This document shows positions 16,381-20,516 of a DNA stretch of 20,516 nucleotides, piece by piece. The stretch lies in assembly GCA_943704495.1 (NCBI GenBank), contig CALSCR010000540.1:1-20516 (forward strand), written 5' to 3'. Within the stretch, counting starts at the first letter, position 1; each line of letters opens with the position of its first letter. This stretch comes from Pigoraptor chileana (lineage: Eukaryota > Opisthokonta > Filasterea). The notes below the pieces were generated by a model. The model was not told the origin of the DNA, did not search any database, and worked only from the letters and a program-made list of their open reading frames with translations. Made by a program: the position numbers and the translations under genes.

Positions 16381-19300
16381 TCAGTAAAGCTGCCAAAAAA
16401 AGTGCCTATGAAACCTACCAGCCGCATCTTCCTGGCTGCCGCACGAGGTCGGTGTGGCAAGCACAGTAACCGCATCAGTAACCGTCACAGTCACTGTCTG
16501 GACAGCGGCAGTTGTTGTAACGGTCACAGTCGATGTCTCCACAGGACCCATCACATTCACAGTCGCCGTAGCAGTTTCAGTCACAGTTACGACTGCAGTC
16601 GCCGTAGTGGTCGCAACACTGATTGATGGCGAGCACGTGCCGGTGGGCTGCGCAGACGATGACACCACACAGCTTCCCTTGCCAGTGACCGGATCGCACG
16701 TTGGGCACGCACATCTTGACAGGCAGTCGGGACCAAACTTGCCCGGCAGACATTCATCGGCGCACAGAAACCCTCTCCACCCGGCATCGCAGAAACAGGC
16801 TCCACATTGATTTGAAATGCAGTGGGCCCCGGGTGCATTACACAAATAGCCTTTGTTACCTGGATTGCCGGACATGTCTCTGTGGCAAGGAAGATAACAC
16901 AATTCAATCAGCTCGACCTATGTGGAAAATACATAAATCCGTGACAATGGCACAAGAGCAGTCAAAACTCGCACAATGAGGGTGTGCACTTACAGCCCCA
17001 TAAACTCGTTTTGGTTGTCAAAGGCGCGCCAGGGAAGTGATGCAAGCCGGTTATGGGAAATATCGCTGCAGACCAAAAAGAAATGATAATCATCAGTCAA
17101 AAAAAAAACAATGCGAAACATTCCAAGTGTGTGTGTGAGATGGGTGGGTGGGGGGACGGGGATGGGGAGGGATGTATGACAGTTCCTCATCATAGAGAGG
17201 ATTAACGCCATTGCGTATTATAAAAACCCAGTGGGCTGCTTAGTTATTATACTTACAGAAATATCAGTTTTCTTAGATTGTCGAAGATTCCCGTCGAAAG
17301 CGATGTCAGTTGGTTATAGCCCAATCTCCTGAGGGAGCCCAATGGCAAGAGTACAAGTGAATGTGGTTAAATCTACGCGTACGGCCGCTGATAACATAAT
17401 ATATATTAATACATGTTCTGTCAAGTCACAACACAGAACAATTCCACTTACAAAGTCTTCATCCCCGAGTGCTTGTCGAAGATGCCCGCCGGAAGTGAAG
17501 TGAGTAGGTTAACCGAAAGATCGCTGTGACAAAAAAATAAAAGCATACGATTCAATCCACACAATGTCATGTCCGTCGACATATGGTCAAGCGAAATATA
17601 AAGCAGACAAGAGCAAGCCATATTTCCTTACACGTATTCCAAAGTCGCAAAATCGAAAATATCCGCAGAAATTGATGTCAGCTGGTTTCCAGAAAGGTTT
17701 CTGCAACGCGTGGATGAGGCAAACACAGATGGAGCATTAACTAAAAATTCATCGCCAGACCAAATTGGCAGAAAAACAGTCGCGTAAATGCAGAACATAA
17801 GTTGGTCTTGACTTACATATTAGAAAGGTCAAGAAGCTTGTGGAAAATGCCATCGGGAAGCGATGTGAGATTGCTGCCGCTAAGTGACCTGCACAGCCAA
17901 TCATTTGAAAGAGCAATGATTACTATCTAAGTTGCGCCGGCGACATCTCTGTTTCAGCACGCAGATATAAAGTCGATGGTAAGCGTATCCACGCATTTTC
18001 GTCAAGACACATGCCAACACTCGAGGGGCCCGCAATCACAATGCCGTTCGGAGCACCCGTTACAAAAACAAAGACATGAACTTACAGAGTCGTCAGCGTC
18101 GTCAGCTTGTCGAAATAGCCCGCCGAAATCGCCAACGCGTTTCCACCAATATTTCTGCGCATGCATTGCGACGAACAATATGCGATTCAGTGCTGCATGA
18201 CTGTTTTCACGCTAAGAATGTAAGTTAAGTAGCTGGTAAACAAATGATAATGCCAAATTGACACGACAGCCCTGCACAGGCAAATTTAAATATACAAAAG
18301 CGAATTATGAAAGTTCCGCCAGCGACAGCTGACGTGAGTGCCCTGGCTCTGTTTCAGCACGCAGATATAAAGTCACTGGTAAGCGCATCCACTCATTATC
18401 ATCAAGACACATGCCAACAATCGAGGGGCCTGCAATCACAATGCCGTTCGGAGCGCCAGTTAAAAAAACAAAGACATGGACTTACAGACTCGTCAGTGTC
18501 GTCAGCTTGTCGAAATAGATCGCCGAAAAAGCGAAAGCGTTTCCAGCAACATCTCTGCGCATGCATTGCGACGAACAATATGTGATTCAGTGTACGACTA
18601 TTTTCAAGACTATAAAGGTAAGTAGCTGGTAAAACCGAACTCACATTATATACGCACGCAACAATGTGCCAATAAAGAAAAAACATTGACCTCGGGCAGT
18701 GATACATAGGATTTGCTCACAGGTAAGTCAGCGACGTTAGCTTGTCAAAGACATCCGCTGGAATCGATGCCAGCTGGTTCCTGCCGAGAGTTCTGCATGC
18801 ACGTTGGGTGGGCCAGCCGGCAAAACATACACCGATTAAATTCACCCAGTTCACACTTCCACAATACCCGACTTGGCTGTTGATTTGCAAGAGTTAGACA
18901 TAGAAGTTCGAGTGAAAATGGACTCACAGCGTTTTCAGCGCGGTCAATTTATCGAAGACGCCCGGGGAGAGTGAAGACAGTCGACAATCGGAAAGATACC
19001 TGCATGACCCATTGGCACGGCAGAGGGACGCAAACAGCAAAAAAACACAGCCGGTCAGAATCAAATTGGACATATCCGCCGCAATAATAACAACACTATA
19101 TGAAAAATGCCATGACCTGACAAGACTGCACAAAAACACACATAAAACTATCACTTACAGAGACGTAAGGCGAGTATTCTTGTCAAAAATGCCCGGCGAC
19201 AGTGTTGTTATCCCTCGGTTTGCTTGGATATTTCTGATGACCGCGCAGTCGAATGGCGGTAATACGGTAAGCAAATGTGCGATCAGCCATCCAATCCATT

Positions 19301-20284
19301 CACAGCAACTATATACTGTACGGCCACTGCCCGGCTGGCCACCCAAGGACCTGTCAAGTAGTAACACTGAAATAGGGCGTCCACAGTGTCGAGAAAGAAC
19401 AAATAATTGCACTTACAGGTTTTTCAACGACGTCAACTTGTCAAAGATGCCCGCCGGAAGTGACGTAAGCTCGGTATCATATATATCTCTGCACGCAGTT
19501 CCCAAAACATGCAGTCACGGTTAGATCGTAACCGGGCATGAAATGGCAACTCAGAAATGTTGCAGCCACGTGATGCCGTTCATCCGGAGTAAGAAGATTG
19601 GCAGACAGAGTGCCGAGAGTCAAGTGGCAACGGCAATGGAATGTCAGTGCAGGGTGCGCAGTGATAAAAACGGCGGCACAGACCGGCTGCCGGTCCGTAG
19701 ACTGTTACCAATACCCACATAGACTCCAACGCCGTTAGCTGATCAAAGATGCCCGCCGGAAGCGACGTCAGTTTTCCGGTGTAGGAAGTGTGCAGTCTGT
19801 ATGCACGTAATGCACGTGATAGAATAATCAAGACGGCACAGCAATGCCAGTGAGTCAGTGTGTTGAATGCACTGAGCTGACGGTTAGCCGGGCGGGGGGC
19901 TGCCGTGACAATCGTGGCAGTTTACAATATCACTTCTTCTTCGGACAGGAAGGCAAAATCTGTTGCCGGCTGTCATGCAGGCGGCGGTACTTGCGCAAAT
20001 GTCATCTAGTGCAACACAATAAACAGAATCACTAAACCCAAAACCACGACTAAAGAAACTCAATACGCATCTATAAATGACAAGCATAGGTCGTGTACTC
20101 ACAGGCTGGTGATTGAGGTCGGATTAGGGAAGAAGCAAGAGTTAAGTACGCCGCTCACCGCGTCGCATCGACAATAATTCCCAAAACAACCGTATTCAGC
20201 GCCTGCTGTGTAGGGAAACAAAAGCGCGCCCACACAAGCCAGCAGAAGTGCCGAGCTCATGTGGCTCCTATACGGCGCCGACAT
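16381..20284 (-). CDS. Secreted leucine-rich-repeat / EGF-like protein with Thr/Val stalk, 14 exons, 514 residues
   Basis: Exons: 20284-20103, 19796-19719, 19488-19417, 19233-19159, 18999-18928, 18792-18721, 18554-18486, 18154-18086, 17888-17817, 17700-17632, 17523-17452, 17328-17257, 17065-16994, 16879-16381. All 13 introns are phase 2, mostly CT|GTAAG or CT|GTGAG to CAG. Residues 1-29 are a signal peptide ending TAGA. A Cys cluster (CFGNYCRC, then C) forms the N-terminal cap. Exons 2-13 each encode one LRR of 23-26 residues, consensus LxxLxxNxLTSLPAGIFDKL, as in lamprey VLR-type repeats. The last exon has a Cys-rich EGF-like segment (Cys 362-419, with CFCDAGWRGFLC) and a TVTVT-rich stalk to about residue 495. 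No transmembrane segment was found. The end is uncertain: GTAGGT at 16418 may be a donor joined to TTTTTTATAG near 16340. A cell-surface or matrix recognition or adhesion role is inferred from the domains. Confidence 0.9.
17931..18240 (-). repeat. Tandem LRR-exon duplication, unit 1
   Basis: Contains LRR exon 18154-18086 plus flanking intron. Matches 18313-18633 with about 85-90% identity by eye over exon and introns, including GATATAAAGTC, CAAGACACATGCCAACA and GCGCATGCATTGCGACGAAC. Exon coordinates are offset by exactly 400 bp. Confidence 0.9.
18313..18633 (-). repeat. Tandem LRR-exon duplication, unit 2
   Basis: Contains LRR exon 18554-18486. Both duplicated exons are 69 nt, three shorter than the typical 72, and share the motif YFDKLTTLT in place of the usual IFDKLT. 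Unit 2 has a 19-bp insertion near its left end relative to unit 1. Confidence 0.9.
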
Positions 20285-20445
20285 TCTTTAATCGCCTCAC
20301 GGTCCGTCGACAATGGCGACGGATTCAGATGTCACCGGCGGGACTCAGGCTGTTTCTGCCTGATTGGAACGATGGCGAAGCGGTTGAACTGCTGAACACC
20401 CACTGAATTTTAGTCTCCTGAAGGACCATTTAATACGAAAGCTGT

Positions 20446-20516
<71 letters not shown>
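20285..20516 (-). promoter_or_regulatory. Upstream region of the LRR gene with (TG)n
   Basis: Holds the presumed promoter. No TATA box is evident in the 60 bp before the ATG; there is a short inverted motif ACGGTCCGTCG at about 20300-20310. From 20443 to the window end is a TG repeat with one interruption. Confidence 0.4.

Noticed and set aside
16990-20103. The many small (-) frames each ending in an LRR as separate small genes
   Set aside because: Each is one exon extended into intron sequence. Shared phase 2 boundaries and consistent GTAAG/CAG signals join them into one gene.

Overview
The window is nuclear DNA of a eukaryote. Its genes are split by GT-AG introns of about 75-720 bp, coding exons favour G/C third positions, and the left half is loaded with CA/TG and CT microsatellites. 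One gene is a clear CFAP45, an axonemal microtubule inner protein, so the organism makes a motile flagellum. The NF-YC has a Gln/Ala-rich tail of animal type. Another gene is a secreted LRR-EGF protein with one LRR per exon. A unicellular relative of animals such as a choanoflagellate fits best, but other flagellated protists or zoosporic fungi are not excluded. I ran no searches.

Layout, left to right. (1) 1-939 (+): the last two exons of NF-YC, the CCAAT-binding factor subunit. It is entered from a long CA repeat, and its intron starts inside a minisatellite. (2) 940-2257: a tail-to-tail intergenic region full of microsatellites, with a G23 run and copies of a ~50-bp dispersed repeat that recurs inside introns of the next gene. 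(3) 2258-7110 (-): CFAP45, at least 13 exons, near full length, first coding exon not found. (4) 7985-12185 (-): an unrecognised 1208-residue protein built from three exons, one only 37 nt. It has a disordered Ser/Arg-rich N-terminus, a hydrophobic multi-pass core and a long charged C-terminal region. (5) 12186-12985: its probable 5' control region, with a TGACGTCA site next to a 14-bp palindrome, divergent from (6) 12986-14114 (+), a tentative two-exon gene for a 137-residue basic protein. (7) 14555-16000 (-): two diverged copies of the 3' end of a Cys-rich gene; at least one looks decayed. (8) 16381-20284 (-): a 14-exon secreted protein with signal peptide, Cys-rich N-cap, 12 LRR exons, a Cys-rich EGF-like segment and a Thr/Val stalk. 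All 13 introns are phase 2. Two neighbouring LRR exons with their introns are a recent tandem duplication at an offset of exactly 400 bp.

The genes do not form an obvious pathway. The most notable items are the cassette-like LRR gene with visible ongoing exon duplication, the unknown membrane protein, and the spread of simple repeats and a short dispersed repeat into splice-site neighbourhoods of NF-YC and CFAP45. No tRNA, rRNA, CRISPR array or recognisable transposon protein was seen.
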